Shown piece after piece: positions 33,166 to 33,310 of a stretch of DNA of 33,310 nucleotides (positions within the stretch are counted from its first letter, which is position 1; the number at the start of each line of letters is the position of its first letter). The translations under genes and the position numbers were made by a program. Origin of the DNA: Annulohypoxylon bovei var. microspora (taxonomy: Eukaryota > Ascomycota > Sordariomycetes > Xylariales > Hypoxylaceae). The DNA is taken from contig MU405438.1 of assembly GCA_022836615.1 (NCBI GenBank), positions 1-33,310 of the forward strand, in the 5' to 3' direction. Below the pieces are notes generated by a model. It was not told the origin of the DNA. It was given only the letters and a program-made list of their open reading frames with translations, and did not search any database.

Positions 33166-33310
33166 TTAATGTTAAGCATTAATTTTTATTTAATATAATT
33201 TAAATAAATGTGAAAATGTAATGTTATTAATTAAAAAACTTTTAAAATTATTTATTTTAATTAATAAAAACTTTAAATAAATTCATGAATTTTATTATTT
33301 ATATATTTTG

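Larger units (their letters stand above)
1..33310. other. RIP-mutated AT-rich block
   Basis: Nearly the whole window is A and T. CpA and TpG are scarce, TpA is very common, and CpG survives in many places (for example 3640-3740 and 18595-18620). This is the signature of repeat-induced point mutation, which in Pezizomycotina converts CpA to TpA in duplicated DNA during the sexual cycle. Independent support comes from the LTR pair at 8808 and 18176, which differs only by transitions, and from the retroelement frame, where glutamine-type codons have become TAA without frameshifts. Exceptions with ordinary composition are 22260-23079 and about 27995-28262. The organism is inferred from this signature, not from a marker gene. 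Confidence 0.9.

Overview
This window looks like the AT-rich, gene-poor compartment of a filamentous ascomycete (Pezizomycotina) genome that has undergone repeat-induced point mutation (RIP). Most of it is A and T, with TpA in place of most CpA and TpG while many CpG remain. The two LTRs of the one complete retroelement differ at 24 of 146 positions by my hand alignment, and all 24 are C/T or G/A transitions with no indel. I see no intact protein-coding gene, no tRNA or rRNA gene and no CRISPR array. The open frames that survive are mostly fragments of mutated genes, or chance frames in simple repeats.

Layout. Positions 1-8800 are degraded AT-rich DNA with three weak coding relics, an 11-bp tandem repeat (2705-2770) and a 15-copy, 28-bp minisatellite (6463-6882). 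Positions 8803-18326 hold a structurally complete Ty3/Gypsy chromovirus: 5-bp target duplication ATTTA, 146-bp LTRs, primer-binding and polypurine sites, and gag, protease, reverse transcriptase, RNase H, integrase and chromodomain, all readable in one forward frame through premature stops. A further ORF of about 310 codons lies between pol and the 3' LTR. Positions 18327-22250 are degraded DNA with a 19/20-bp tandem repeat and one copy of a 251-bp dispersed repeat. Positions 22260-23079 are a non-mutated 820-bp foldback element with about 150-bp terminal inverted repeats. It is followed at 23192-23863 by a RIP-mutated relative and at about 28780-29116 by a partial inverted one. Positions 25274-26497 are a RIP-destroyed protein kinase gene. 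Positions 27500-28262 are a (TTAA)n block, a C/T-rich tract and a small 148-bp inverted-repeat element that escaped RIP. The right end is degraded DNA with the second copy of the 251-bp repeat, a 9-bp tandem array and a weak coding relic at 32762-33165.

How it fits together. RIP acts on duplicated DNA, so the kinase and unknown coding relics suggest that a larger duplicated segment was hit, not only transposons. The sharp edges of the intact foldback element and the 28-kb island suggest they arrived after the last RIP cycle. CpA/TpG retention switches strand along the retroelement, which suggests patchwise, strand-biased mutation. The most notable items are the extra ORF 3' of pol, the kinase relic, the old and new copies of the foldback family side by side, and the strand mosaic. 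Frames, motifs and alignments were read by eye; no database search was run.
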